Of a stretch of DNA of 64,000 nucleotides, positions 1 through 8,340 are shown piece by piece. Each line of letters starts with the position of its first letter. Positions within the stretch are counted from its first letter, which is position 1. Both the position numbers and the translations under genes were made by a program. The stretch comes from Salinibacterium sp. GTDB taxonomy: Bacteria; Actinomycetota; Actinomycetes; Actinomycetales; Microbacteriaceae. The notes beneath the pieces were generated by a model, which searched no databases, had not been told where the DNA came from, and worked only from the letters and a program-made list of their open reading frames with translations. The stretch lies in the NCBI GenBank assembly GCA_019638845.1, contig JAHBSZ010000004.1, positions 62,001-126,000 on the forward strand, written 5' to 3'.

Positions 1-1
1 C

Positions 2-283
2 GCGGACGCGCTGCTGCGCAAGTGGAATCTGTGGGGCTACATCGATGCGCGTGATGGGGCCCAAGCGGTGAGCCTCGCCCTGGCGAAGGCCACCCCGGGC
101 TTCGAAGCCTTTATCATCGCTGCCGCCGACACCGTCATGTCTCGTCCGAACGCTGAGCTCGTCGCAGAGGTGTTCCCCGGCGTCGAGATTCGGGGCGAAC
201 TCGGCGAGCACGACACGATGCTGTCGATCGCCAAGGCGCGCCGGATGCTCGGCTACGCGCCGGAACACAGCTGGCGGGACTAA
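2..283 (+). CDS. NAD-dependent epimerase/dehydratase, C-terminal part
   Basis: The reading frame is open from the left edge and stops with TAA at 281-283, so only the last 93 or so residues are seen. The fragment has the usual end of an extended SDR nucleotide-sugar epimerase: a YID-RDGAQAVSLAL segment (residues involved in substrate-lobe packing), an F.IAAADTVMSRP stretch and a closing S..KARRMLGYAP motif. The Rossmann domain and YxxxK site lie outside the window, so substrate cannot be judged. It converges on the DUF1990 gene, with stop codons overlapping by a few bases. Confidence 0.75.
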   Translation, partial: ADALLRKWNLWGYIDARDGAQAVSLALAKATPGFEAFIIAAADTVMSRPNAELVAEVFPGVEIRGELGEHDTMLSIAKARRMLGYAPEHSWRD

Positions 284-855
284 GTCTCGAGTCGTCCGGC
301 GAGGGCCGCCAGATACCGTCGCGTAAGGATCAATTGCGCGATCCGAACTCCCGGACCGAGCACCTTCCACCACCGCGTACTGGGGCGGGAGAATGACCGC
401 ACCACGATCCACACCGAGTCGTCTGCCCGGTGTTCGATCATGAAGCTCTCCTCGCCCTGCAGCGGATGACCTTCGAGCGTGCCATACCCGAATCCGCAAC
501 GGTCCGCGTCATCGATGACGTACACCACCCGCACGGGCTCCAGCAGCGGGCCGAAATGCAGCATCGCGGTATCGCCGGGATGCACGAGCTCGAAGCCGTC
601 CGGCGAATAGACCTGTTCGTTCCGAGTGCTCGCATCGGAGGCGATGAGTTCGACCCGAAATCCTGATCGCCGCTTCACGCCCCAGCTCAACACCTGCAGC
701 CTCGCGGATCGCCAACGAGCCTCCCCGTGGCCGATCCGTGCCCGCCCTTCGAACGGTCGGAACCCCGCAGGCGGGAACGAGAGCAGATCAGGCGCTTGGC
801 TGGCGCCCACGGCGCCATAGGTCACGGGCGCTGTGGTCAGGGCCGCGTTGTCCAT
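280..855 (-). CDS. DUF1990 family protein, second copy
   Basis: 191-residue soluble protein of the DUF1990 family, which covers its whole length (LSFPPAGFRP, FEGRARIGHGEARWRSA, HPGDTAMLHFGPLLEPVRVVYV, then a C-terminal SRP..WWKVLGP..R..Q..LTRRYL segment). Biochemical role of the family is not established. I start it at the ATG at 853-855, which overlaps the TGA of the upstream paralogue as TGATG, suggesting translational coupling; a longer frame would begin inside that gene. It is a clear paralogue of the gene at 855-1367. Confidence 0.8.
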   Translation of the reverse strand: MDNAALTTAPVTYGAVGASQAPDLLSFPPAGFRPFEGRARIGHGEARWRSARLQVLSWGVKRRSGFRVELIASDASTRNEQVYSPDGFELVHPGDTAMLHFGPLLEPVRVVYVIDDADRCGFGYGTLEGHPLQGEESFMIEHRADDSVWIVVRSFSRPSTRWWKVLGPGVRIAQLILTRRYLAALAGRLET

Positions 856-1367
856 CACGCGAGGGCCCGCAGGTAGCGCCGAGTGTAGATCTCCTGCGTG
901 ATGCGCAGGATCGGCGCCCCGAGCCACCAGAACCAGTTGGCCGGGCGCGAGAAGGCGCGCACGGAGACGGTGACTGCGTCGTCGCTGTCGAGAGTCACGA
1001 GGAAGGCCTCTTCGCCCTGTTCCGGATGCCCGGGCAGGGTGCCGTACGCAAAACCACCGCGGCGCGGCTCCTCGATGAGGTAGACGACTTCGGCCGGGGC
1101 GAACACCCGGAACGGCCCAAACGGTATCGCGAGGCGGACGGTGTCTCCTACCGCGACCCGCTCACCACTCGCGCCATCGACGCGCATCCCACTGCCGGTC
1201 TGCATGCCCCAGTGCAGGATGGAATCGACCGCGCGGTCGAAGAGTTCGCGGCCGTTGCCGAGGCGTGCCGACCGCACGAGCGGGCGGTAGCCCGCAGGCG
1301 GGCTGCTGAGCAGATCGACGTGCGCCGTCGCTCCGGCTGCAGTGTAGGTCAGCGAAGCTAGCTCCAC
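855..1367 (-). CDS. DUF1990 family protein, first copy
   Basis: 170-residue DUF1990 protein, paralogous to its downstream neighbour: both have LLS.PPAGYRPL, a W(G)xx..SGxRV strand, a (F)GYGTLxGHPxQGEE turn and a final SRPxxxxWxLGxxxRxxQxIxTRRYLxAL. The start overlaps the 3' end of the TM2 gene by 10 nt, so TM2, this gene and the second copy form one leftward operon. Function unknown. Confidence 0.8.
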   Translation of the reverse strand: MELASLTYTAAGATAHVDLLSSPPAGYRPLVRSARLGNGRELFDRAVDSILHWGMQTGSGMRVDGASGERVAVGDTVRLAIPFGPFRVFAPAEVVYLIEEPRRGGFAYGTLPGHPEQGEEAFLVTLDSDDAVTVSVRAFSRPANWFWWLGAPILRITQEIYTRRYLRALA

Positions 1368-1708
1368 TCGGTGACCGCAAGTCCCTCACCGTCGTGCGCC
1401 GCGCCCGCGACGATGATGATGAAGTCGATGAGTGGCCAGATGCCCGCGGTCGCCCAGCCGAGCAGGAGTTTCGCGACACCCGTGCCGATGTTGCCGAGGT
1501 AGAACCGATCGATGCCGAACCCGCCGAGAAAGAAACTCAGGAGCGATGCTGCAGTGCGGCTCTTCGGGGAGGCGCCGGCGGGGCGCGCGTAGTACACGAC
1601 CTGTTGACCGACGGGACGGGACTGCACGTACTGGGTTCCGTCCCACAAATGTTCCTGGCCAGGGTTCCCGGGATCCGTGTACCAACCGGGAGGTGCTGCG
1701 TTCGTCAT
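1358..1708 (-). CDS. DUF2510-TM2 domain membrane protein
   Basis: 116 residues. The N-terminus (about 6-30, PPGWYTDPGNPGQEHLWDGTQ) is a DUF2510 domain, common on actinobacterial membrane proteins. Residues about 50-100 form a TM2 domain: two membrane helices joined by the F(G)IDRFYLGNIGTGVAKLL turn with its conserved D/R pair. Partner and function are unknown. The start is the ATG at 1706-1708, which has no Shine-Dalgarno but sits 6 nt after a TAGGTT -10 box that contains the stop codon of lepA. Confidence 0.85.
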   Translation of the reverse strand: MTNAAPPGWYTDPGNPGQEHLWDGTQYVQSRPVGQQVVYYARPAGASPKSRTAASLLSFFLGGFGIDRFYLGNIGTGVAKLLLGWATAGIWPLIDFIIIVAGAAHDGEGLAVTEWS

Positions 1709-1714
1709 GGGAAA

Positions 1715-1720
1715 AACCTA
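1715..1720 (-). promoter_or_regulatory. -10 box TAGGTT of TM2 gene (leaderless)
   Basis: TAGGTT ends 6 nt before the ATG, placing the transcript start on or next to the start codon. The first three bases are the lepA stop codon (1718-1720). Confidence 0.5.
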
Positions 1721-3592
1721 CTTCGTCTTCTTCGCGGCCTCGACGTCGCCCGTGAGGGCTGCGACGAACGCCTCTTGAGGAACCTCGACGCGACCCACCA
1801 TCTTCATGCGCTTCTTGCCCTCCTTCTGCTTCTCGAGGAGCTTGCGCTTGCGGGTGATGTCACCGCCGTAGCACTTCGCAAGCACATCCTTGCGCATTGC
1901 GCTGATCGACTCGCGCGCGATGATGCGCGCACCGATGGCGGCCTGGATCGGCACTTCGAACTGTTGGCGAGGGATGAGCTTCTTGAGACGCTCGGTCATG
2001 AGCACGCCGTAGGCATACGCCTTCTCGCGGTGCACGATCGCGCTGAAGGCGTCGACCGCCTCACCCTGCAGCAGAATGTCGACCTTCACGAGGTCGGCTT
2101 CCTGCTCACCACTGGGCTCATAGTCGAGCGACGCGTATCCGGCAGTCTTGCTCTTGAGTTGGTCGAAGAAGTCGAAGACGATCTCTCCCAGAGGGATCGT
2201 GTACTTGATCTCGACACGATCTTCACCGAGGTAATCCATGCCGAGGAGGGTTCCCCGTCGCGACTGGCACAGCTCCATGATCGTGCCCACGTAGTCCTTC
2301 GGGGCGAGGATCGCCGCGCGAACCATCGGCTCGCTCACGTGTGCGATCTTCGTGCCCGATGGGAACTCGGAGGGGTTGGTGACGGTGTACTGCTTCTTGT
2401 CTTCCGTGGTGACTTCGTAGGTCACCGAAGGAGCTGTCGAGATCAGATCGAGGCCGAATTCGCGCTCGAGCCGCTCGGTCACGATCTCGAGGTGCAAGAG
2501 ACCGAGGAAGCCGCACCGGAAGCCGAAGCCGAGAGCTACGGATGTCTCGGGCTCGTAGTTCAGCGAGGCATCCGACAGCTTCAACTTGTCGAGCGCCTCG
2601 CGCAGCACCGGGTAGTCACTGCCGTCGATCGGGTACAGGCCGGAGAACACCATGGGCTTGGGGTCGGTATACCCCGGTAGTGCTTGGGTGGAGGGCTTCG
2701 CGGCATTGGTGACGGTGTCGCCGACCTTGGACAGGCGCACATCCTTCACGCCCGTGATCAGGTAACCCACTTCGCCAACGCCGAGTCCCTTGGTCGGGGT
2801 GGGCTCGGGCGAGCTCACCCCGATCTCGAGCAACTCGTGCACGGCCTTCGTCGACATCATCTGGATGCGCTCACGACCGGTGAGCTTGCCATCGATCATC
2901 CGGACATAGGTGATAACGCCGCGGTATGAGTCATACACGGAGTCGAAGATCATGGCCCGTGACGGAGCGTTCGGATCGCCTTGCGGTGATGGGATGAGCT
3001 CGACGACACGATCGAGAAGCTCCTCGACGCCAAGCCCGGTCTTCCCGCTGACGCGCAGCACGTCATCCGGCTTGCCGCCGATCAGGCTCGCGAGCTCTCT
3101 CGCGTACTTGTCAGGGTCGGCCGCCGGCAAGTCGATCTTGTTGAGAACGGGGATGATCGTCAGGTCGTTCTCGAGGGCGAGGTAGAGGTTGGCAAGCGTC
3201 TGAGCCTCAATGCCCTGCGCCGCATCGACCAGCAAGATCGCGCCCTCGCACGCCGCGAGGCTGCGGGAGACCTCATAGGTGAAGTCAACGTGGCCGGGGG
3301 TGTCGATCATGTTGAGCGCGTAGGTCTGCACGGCACCCGTCGCAGAATCAGGCAAGGCCCACGGCATGCGCACCGCTTGACTCTTGATCGTGATGCCGCG
3401 CTCTCGCTCGATATCCATACGGTCGAGATACTGCGCGCGCATGTCGCGATCAGAGACGACGCCGGTGATCCCCAACATGCGGTCGGCGAGCGTCGACTTT
3501 CCGTGGTCGATGTGCGCGATGATGCAGAAGTTCCGGATGAATGCGGGGTCGGTGGAGGCCGGTTGAAGCGACGTGGTGGCCCTGGGACTCAA
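1718..3592 (-). CDS. lepA: Elongation factor 4 (LepA), ribosome back-translocase GTPase
   Basis: 624 residues, full length for LepA. It is a membrane-associated translational GTPase that acts on stalled or mistranslocated ribosomes. Visible: P-loop AHIDHGKS (about 27-34), switch [16 protein letters not shown]3 motif, NKIDLP G4 motif, EF-G-like domains III and V, and the LepA-specific C-terminal domain ending in [16 protein letters not shown], which enters the ribosomal A site. The start is TTG at 3590-3592, chosen because AGAGG lies 6 nt upstream and the protein begins just before the conserved [17 protein letters not shown]-rich hairpin (3602-3633) sits directly upstream of the ribosome-binding site. 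Confidence 0.97.
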   Translation of the reverse strand: MSPRATTSLQPASTDPAFIRNFCIIAHIDHGKSTLADRMLGITGVVSDRDMRAQYLDRMDIERERGITIKSQAVRMPWALPDSATGAVQTYALNMIDTPGHVDFTYEVSRSLAACEGAILLVDAAQGIEAQTLANLYLALENDLTIIPVLNKIDLPAADPDKYARELASLIGGKPDDVLRVSGKTGLGVEELLDRVVELIPSPQGDPNAPSRAMIFDSVYDSYRGVITYVRMIDGKLTGRERIQMMSTKAVHELLEIGVSSPEPTPTKGLGVGEVGYLITGVKDVRLSKVGDTVTNAAKPSTQALPGYTDPKPMVFSGLYPIDGSDYPVLREALDKLKLSDASLNYEPETSVALGFGFRCGFLGLLHLEIVTERLEREFGLDLISTAPSVTYEVTTEDKKQYTVTNPSEFPSGTKIAHVSEPMVRAAILAPKDYVGTIMELCQSRRGTLLGMDYLGEDRVEIKYTIPLGEIVFDFFDQLKSKTAGYASLDYEPSGEQEADLVKVDILLQGEAVDAFSAIVHREKAYAYGVLMTERLKKLIPRQQFEVPIQAAIGARIIARESISAMRKDVLAKCYGGDITRKRKLLEKQKEGKKRMKMVGRVEVPQEAFVAALTGDVEAAKKTK

Positions 3593-3601
3593 TGAATGCC
3601 T

Positions 3602-3633
3602 CTCGTGTCGGCCCCGCGCGGGCCGACTACGAG
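3602..3633 (-). terminator. GC-rich hairpin between DUF4190 gene and lepA
   Basis: Stem GTCGGCCC/GGGCCGAC (3607-3614 / 3620-3627) extended by CTCGT/ACGAG. No T-run follows on the minus strand, so it may be a factor-dependent terminator of the DUF4190 gene or an RNA structure masking the lepA ribosome-binding site. Confidence 0.4.
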
Positions 3634-3657
3634 TTTACGAGACGATAGGGCCGGCGC

Positions 3658-3963
3658 TCACCAGCCCCAGGCGCTCATGACGCCGAGAAACGGAAGAGCC
3701 GCCAAGAACGCGCCGATTCCGATCGTGACGGTCGCGACCGAGACGGCACCAGTAACAAGCCCCGCGATCGCAAAATTCTTGCTCGCGGGCTCCTGGCGCA
3801 ACGCGAGAATCGCAACAACGATGGCGGCGACGCCCATGATCGGGCCGGTGCCGGTCACGATCGAGGCGATGCCGAGCACGAGGGAAACGATCCCCAGGGT
3901 GCGAACTGGCGCCGCGGTGGCGGCGGTGGTCTGAGTGGTGGGGGTGGAGTCGGTAAGTGTCAT
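3658..3963 (-). CDS. DUF4190-type small membrane protein
   Basis: 101 residues with two to three hydrophobic helices: residues about 24-47 (LGIVSLVLGIASIVTGTGPI..) and 63-97. The alternation of LGI.SLVLGI.S....GP..G..AIV..ILA.. and FAIAGLVTGAVS is typical of DUF4190 proteins, often tail-less membrane proteins of unknown role in Actinobacteria. A TAGCGT -10 box lies 7 nt before the ATG, with no Shine-Dalgarno. Confidence 0.75.
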   Translation of the reverse strand: MTLTDSTPTTQTTAATAAPVRTLGIVSLVLGIASIVTGTGPIMGVAAIVVAILALRQEPASKNFAIAGLVTGAVSVATVTIGIGAFLAALPFLGVMSAWGW

Positions 3964-3970
3964 GGATATG

Positions 3971-3976
3971 ACGCTA
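3971..3976 (-). promoter_or_regulatory. -10 box TAGCGT of DUF4190 gene (leaderless)
   Basis: TAGCGT followed by 7 nt and ATG at 3961-3963; no ribosome-binding site in between. Confidence 0.45.
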
Positions 3977-4176
3977 CGGTTGATGGTGTCGCCGCGGCAT
4001 CCGGGTAACCCCCGAAATCACAGTGTGGACAGCCCGCAAGGTGGCGGCTACGCCCGAAACACGGTAATGTTGTCTGTTGGCTTACGCGCCGTTTCTTGCA
4101 GCGCGAATTGCGACCGGCTCCGCTGTTTGTGAAGCCGTGTCGCCCAGACATCCCCTCAACGAAAAGGTACAGCCAC

Positions 4177-4437
4177 GTGGCAAACATCAAGTCGCAGATC
4201 AAGCGCATTCTGACCAACAAGAAGTCGCAGGACCGCAACCGCGCCGTCAAGAGCGAGGTCAAGACCGCCGTTCGCGCGACCCGCGCGGCGATCGCCGCTG
4301 GCGACAAGGCCGCCGCCACCGCCGCGCTCGTCGCCGCGTCGACGAAGCTCGACAAGGCCGCGTCGAAGGGCGTCATCCACAAGAACCAGGCAGCGAACCG
4401 CAAGTCGGCGATCGCCAAGCAGGTAGCCGCGCTGTAA
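4177..4437 (+). CDS. rpsT: 30S ribosomal protein S20
   Basis: 86-residue S20, which binds 16S rRNA helices in the lower body of the small subunit. The typical start (V/M)[10 protein letters not shown], the [14 protein letters not shown] core and the closing [19 protein letters not shown] are all present. Start is GTG at 4177, supported by GAAAAGG about 10 nt upstream; a longer frame from 4096 is an artefact. It is a single-gene unit followed by a strong hairpin terminator shared with holA on the opposite strand. Confidence 0.97.
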   Translation: MANIKSQIKRILTNKKSQDRNRAVKSEVKTAVRATRAAIAAGDKAAATAALVAASTKLDKAASKGVIHKNQAANRKSAIAKQVAAL

Positions 4438-4453
4438 CCAGTCGCACTCTTCG

Positions 4454-4483
4454 AAAAGCCCCTGTCGACGACGGGGGCTTTTT
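4454..4483. terminator. Bidirectional rho-independent terminator, rpsT / holA
   Basis: Perfect 9-bp stem AAAAGCCCC (4454-4462) / GGGGCTTTT (4474-4482) with a T-run on both strands. It ends rpsT from the left and holA from the right, whose stop codon is at 4490. Confidence 0.85.
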
Positions 4484-4489
4484 CGTTCT

Positions 4490-5485
4490 CTAGGAACCGC
4501 GATTGGCGATGATCCCGATCATGCGCTCGAGAGCGTAAACCGGGTCGCGGCCGAGCCCTTTGATCTGCGCATCGGTTTCCGCGATCGTCTCGATCGACGT
4601 CCCTAGGCCCTCTTCACTCCAACCGTGCAGGTCGCGCCGCGCGCGATCTACCTGCCACGGCGCGAGGCCGAACTTCGAGGCGAGCTGCCCCGCCGGCGCG
4701 GTAGAGCCGGCTATCTTCGCCATCGTGCGGACTTTCGACGCGAAGGCAGCGACGATGGGTACCGGGTCCGCACCAGAGGAGAGTGCATGACGCAGAAGCA
4801 CGAGTGCCTCCCCACGTCGACCGGCGATCGCGGCGTCGGCCACCTTGAATGCGTTGGTTTCGACCCTACCGGAGTAGTACCGCTCGACCGTCACCTCGGT
4901 GATTTCATCCGCGTCGTCAGCCAGTAACTGTTGACACGCGGTAGCGAGTTCTGCGAGGTCGTCTGAAAACGCTGAGACAAGGGCTCGGACCGCGCCCGCA
5001 GTCACACGCCGACCGGCGGAGGTGAACTCGGCGGCGGCAAACTCGCTCTTCTCCTGATCCTTCTTCAGTTCGAGGCACGCGATTTCGATGCCAGAGCCCG
5101 CTCCCCCACGAATCGCGTCCAGCAGCTTTTTGCCGCGAACTCCTCCGGCGTGCCGCAACACCAGATAGGTGTCATCTGCGGGAGACGCGAGATAGGCGAG
5201 CGTCTCGGTGATGAACGCATCGGTGCACTTCTCGACATTGACGACGCGGATGAGTCGGGGCTCGTTGAAAAGGGACGGGCTCGCAAGGCTGATGAGCTCG
5301 CCCGGCCCGTAGCCATCGGCCTCGAGGTCATGGATTTCGAGGCTCGGGTCTTCGGCCTTGAGCAGGTCACGCAGCGAGCGGATCGCCCGTTCGGCAAGGA
5401 AGGATTCCGTGCCGCTCACGAGTACCACTGGCGCCGGTCGCACCTTGTTCCACGCGAGTGTCGGGATTTTTGCTGCCGTGGCCAT
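4490..5485 (-). CDS. holA: DNA polymerase III subunit delta
   Basis: 331 residues, normal for HolA, the clamp-loader subunit that opens the beta clamp. The N-terminal domain shows VVLVSGTESFLAERAIRSLRD (about 20-40); further on are the VVNVEKCTDAFI and HAGGVRGKKLLDAI segments and the C-terminal collar helices ending in IKGLGRDPVYALERMI. It lies downstream of comEC in the same direction but has its own TAGCGT -10 box 6 nt before the ATG, so it can be read from a leaderless transcript. Confidence 0.93.
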   Translation of the reverse strand: MATAAKIPTLAWNKVRPAPVVLVSGTESFLAERAIRSLRDLLKAEDPSLEIHDLEADGYGPGELISLASPSLFNEPRLIRVVNVEKCTDAFITETLAYLASPADDTYLVLRHAGGVRGKKLLDAIRGGAGSGIEIACLELKKDQEKSEFAAAEFTSAGRRVTAGAVRALVSAFSDDLAELATACQQLLADDADEITEVTVERYYSGRVETNAFKVADAAIAGRRGEALVLLRHALSSGADPVPIVAAFASKVRTMAKIAGSTAPAGQLASKFGLAPWQVDRARRDLHGWSEEGLGTSIETIAETDAQIKGLGRDPVYALERMIGIIANRGS

Positions 5486-5491
5486 GCCCCA

Positions 5492-5497
5492 ACGCTA
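5492..5497 (-). promoter_or_regulatory. -10 box TAGCGT of holA (leaderless)
   Basis: TAGCGT then 6 nt then ATG (5483-5485). Its TAG is the stop codon of comEC (5495-5497). Confidence 0.5.
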
Positions 5498-7714
5498 CCG
5501 CGCTGTCCAGACACTGACGGCGCCCGGAGAGTCCCCCGATGAAACGAGGATCAGCCCATGCAGATCGGTGCGCTCGGCAACTGTGCCGGCGCTCCCTAGG
5601 ATGTCGAGAAGCCGGTCGGTGGGATGCCCGTATCCGTTGTCAGCGCCGACACCGATGATGCCAACCGTTGCCCCCAACTCCCGGTAAAACGCCTCGGACT
5701 GGTCAGCAGATCCATGGTGAGAGACTTTGACCACGTCGACGTGTCCGATGTGCGGGAGCCGCTCTTGAGCCGCTTCCCCGAGATCTCCGAGAAAGACCGC
5801 GCTGAGGCATCCGGACACACAGTCGACCATGATCGTCACGCTCGCCGGGTTGCCCGGTTCGATTCCGACCATGCGCGTCGGCGGCCATACGACTCGCCAG
5901 TCGAGGCTCCCGAGCACGCCACTGAGCCCCTGCCTCGCGTGTTCCACAGCCGCCCCTCCCGCGACGAGGTCGGCGATCACGCGCTCCGAGTTCCCGTCAG
6001 CGGGACCCACAAGCACGCGGTCGGCCCGACCCACCATGGCATCGACACCGCCGACGTGATCTTTGTCCCAGTGGGTGAGAACGAGCACATCGACTCGATC
6101 GATGCCGAGTTCCGACAGGCAGTGCGTCAACCGGGCCGAGTCGGGTCCGGTATCGATAAGCATGATTTGGCCGCCACTGCGCACGACGACGGCATCACCC
6201 TGACCAACGTCGCATCCCGCAAACTGCCAGTCGGTCGGGCGCGTCAATAGTTCTCCGAGCCGAAGACCGCCGAACACCCCCGCGTAGATCACCGCCACGA
6301 GCGCCACGCCCACCACCGCCCAGCGCCAGCGGAGTGCCAACACCACCGCGACGCTCGCGACCACGGCGAGGACGACGCCCACGAGTCCTTCCGGCCACGG
6401 CAGCTGCGCGAAGGGAGCACCCGCGAAGAAGTGTGCAATCGCGGCAATCCACGCCGAGGGTAGCCACGCAACCGCACAGAGCAACTCCCCGACGGGCGGC
6501 ACGGTCACGAGGGCGATGCACGCCGCGAGGCCCACGACCGTAGCGACAGGGGCCGCAGGTTCGGCGAGCATGTTGGCCACAACGCCGTACGTCGGGATCG
6601 CGGCGTTGAGGATGATGATCACCGGCTGACAGGCCAACCGCGCAGCGAGCGGCACTGCGACCACGAGGGCGAGCCATCGCGGCAGCCAACGCTCCAGTTT
6701 GCGAGCGAGCGGGGCGGCAATGAGCAAGAGGCCGCCGGTCGCGAGGACGGACAAGACGAAGCCAAAACTGCGGGCGAGCCAGGGGTCGACCACCAGCAGC
6801 GCGATGACCGCAAGTGAGAGCACGGGAAGCCCCTGCACCGGGCGTCCACTGGCAAGAGCGAGGAGCACAAGAGCGGCCATCAGGGCGGCGCGCAGCACGC
6901 TCGGTTCCGGGGTGACAAGCACCACGAAGCCGAGAAGCACTGCCCCGGATGCCCCGATCCGAAAACCGCGTGGGGCACCGGCCGCCCCACCCGCGAGCAT
7001 GACCAGCCCAATCACGACGGCGCAATTGGCGCCGGAGACTGCCGTCAGGTGGGTGAGCGAAGATGCTTTCATCGCGTCGGAGAGCTCGTCGCTCACGGCA
7101 GTCGTGTCCCCGATCGCGAGGCCCGCGAGAAGGTCCCCGCCGTCACCGGGCAAGTGCGTGGTCGCGGCGAGGAACCGGGCTCTCAGTGCGTTCGCCCAGT
7201 CCAGCCACCACGGTGGATCACCGACAACCGCGAGGTCGTTTCTCGGGAAGAGCAGAAAGGCGCGATCGTCAGCCGGATCGGTCGCCACCAGTGTCGTCTG
7301 GAACGCGAGTGTGGTGCCGATGCCCAACCGCTCTTTCGCTGTGCCGCCGAAGACCACCACCGGCACGGACACCGCCACGTCGTCAACCTCGTCAAGGGTC
7401 GCCCGAAACGAATCGCCACCCGGGAGGACAGTCTGCGTCGCGCTCACGATCACGGAAACACTGTGGTGCGCAGTAGCTGCATCACGCAGTGATTGTGGCT
7501 GGCGACTCGGAGAGTGAAGCGCAATCGAGGTGCAGCACAGTGCGACGATGAGTGCCACCAGTGCAAGGCGCGGTCGCAGCAGCACCAAGACCCCCGCGCT
7601 GAGCCAGGCGCAGACGAGAGCCGGGATCGACAACGCGGGAAATCCAATGAGTATCGCTGCGGCAAGCCAACCGCACACTGCAGGGACCGCGAGCTGGGCA
7701 TCCGATCGGTTCAC
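5495..7714 (-). CDS. comEC: ComEC/Rec2 DNA-uptake channel
   Basis: 739-residue polytopic membrane protein that passes single-stranded DNA into the cytoplasm. N-terminal membrane and DUF4131-like part, central competence domain (LLAGLAIGDTTAVSDELSDAMKASSLTHLTAVSGANCAVV, typical) with many helices, and a C-terminal metallo-beta-lactamase domain with MLIDTG and the THWDKDH metal-binding motif, so the nuclease-like site is intact. Start is GTG at 7712-7714, overlapping the comEA stop as GTGA; the longer open frame reads through comEA. With comEA it forms a minimal competence operon. Confidence 0.93.
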   Translation of the reverse strand: MNRSDAQLAVPAVCGWLAAAILIGFPALSIPALVCAWLSAGVLVLLRPRLALVALIVALCCTSIALHSPSRQPQSLRDAATAHHSVSVIVSATQTVLPGGDSFRATLDEVDDVAVSVPVVVFGGTAKERLGIGTTLAFQTTLVATDPADDRAFLLFPRNDLAVVGDPPWWLDWANALRARFLAATTHLPGDGGDLLAGLAIGDTTAVSDELSDAMKASSLTHLTAVSGANCAVVIGLVMLAGGAAGAPRGFRIGASGAVLLGFVVLVTPEPSVLRAALMAALVLLALASGRPVQGLPVLSLAVIALLVVDPWLARSFGFVLSVLATGGLLLIAAPLARKLERWLPRWLALVVAVPLAARLACQPVIIILNAAIPTYGVVANMLAEPAAPVATVVGLAACIALVTVPPVGELLCAVAWLPSAWIAAIAHFFAGAPFAQLPWPEGLVGVVLAVVASVAVVLALRWRWAVVGVALVAVIYAGVFGGLRLGELLTRPTDWQFAGCDVGQGDAVVVRSGGQIMLIDTGPDSARLTHCLSELGIDRVDVLVLTHWDKDHVGGVDAMVGRADRVLVGPADGNSERVIADLVAGGAAVEHARQGLSGVLGSLDWRVVWPPTRMVGIEPGNPASVTIMVDCVSGCLSAVFLGDLGEAAQERLPHIGHVDVVKVSHHGSADQSEAFYRELGATVGIIGVGADNGYGHPTDRLLDILGSAGTVAERTDLHGLILVSSGDSPGAVSVWTAR

Positions 7715-8283
7715 GTCGTCACCAGATCGCGGAGACCTTCGAAGGTCTTGTCGCCGATGCCCGTGATGCCCAAGAGATCCTCGATGACGACGAAAGGCCC
7801 GTTCGCCTCGCGCCACTCGATGATGCGAGCTGCCATCGCTGGCCCCACTCGCGGGAGAGTATCGAGCGTCGCAGCGTCGGCGGTATTGAGATTCACGAGT
7901 CCGTTCGACGTCGTGCCCGGTGCCGTGGTCGGTACCTCACCAACGACCGGCACCACGATTTGCTCGCCGTCGACGACAAATCGTGCGAGATTCAGCTGCG
8001 CCTGATCCGCGTCTTCGAGGAAACCGCCCGCGGCCGCCACTGCGTCGACTGCACGGTCTCCGTCGCGCAACTCGTACAACCCCGGGCGCGCGACGGCGCC
8101 GAGAATGTGCACGTAGATTGCCGTTCCCGATCCGCCCGCCGCGGAGGCCGTGGACACCGGCAGGACGGGAGTGACGGTGCCGTGGTCGCCCAAGGCCGAG
8201 ACCACAACGGCACAACCCAACCCCACCAACACGAGCACGACGACGCCACCCGCCTTGGCGCGAGGAGAGAGCGGGAAGTCCAC
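7711..8283 (-). CDS. comEA: ComEA-type DNA receptor with SLBB and helix-hairpin-helix domains
   Basis: 190 residues. One N-terminal membrane helix (about 12-31), an SLBB domain (IYVHILGAVARPGLYELRDGDRAVDAVAAAGG, about 56-88), then a ComEA helix-hairpin-helix domain (LVNLNTADAATLDTLPRVGPAMAARIIEWR and GITGIGDKTFEGLRDL) that binds double-stranded DNA outside the membrane and hands it to ComEC. Start is GTG at 8281-8283, 6 nt after a TAGCCT -10 box. Confidence 0.92.
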   Translation of the reverse strand: MDFPLSPRAKAGGVVVLVLVGLGCAVVVSALGDHGTVTPVLPVSTASAAGGSGTAIYVHILGAVARPGLYELRDGDRAVDAVAAAGGFLEDADQAQLNLARFVVDGEQIVVPVVGEVPTTAPGTTSNGLVNLNTADAATLDTLPRVGPAMAARIIEWREANGPFVVIEDLLGITGIGDKTFEGLRDLVTT

Positions 8284-8289
8284 CCGCCG

Positions 8290-8295
8290 AGGCTA
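8290..8295 (-). promoter_or_regulatory. -10 box TAGCCT of comEA-comEC (leaderless)
   Basis: TAGCCT, 6 nt, GTG. No Shine-Dalgarno sequence between box and start. Confidence 0.5.
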
Positions 8296-8340
8296 CGATC
8301 GCCGCGCCCTCGAAGGTTGTCGGGTGCGGCGACCGGTGGC

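Noticed and set aside
1394-2680. 428-codon plus-strand frame opposite lepA
   Set aside because: It is the mirror of the lepA and TM2 coding frames in high-GC DNA, without ribosome-binding site or recognisable sequence.
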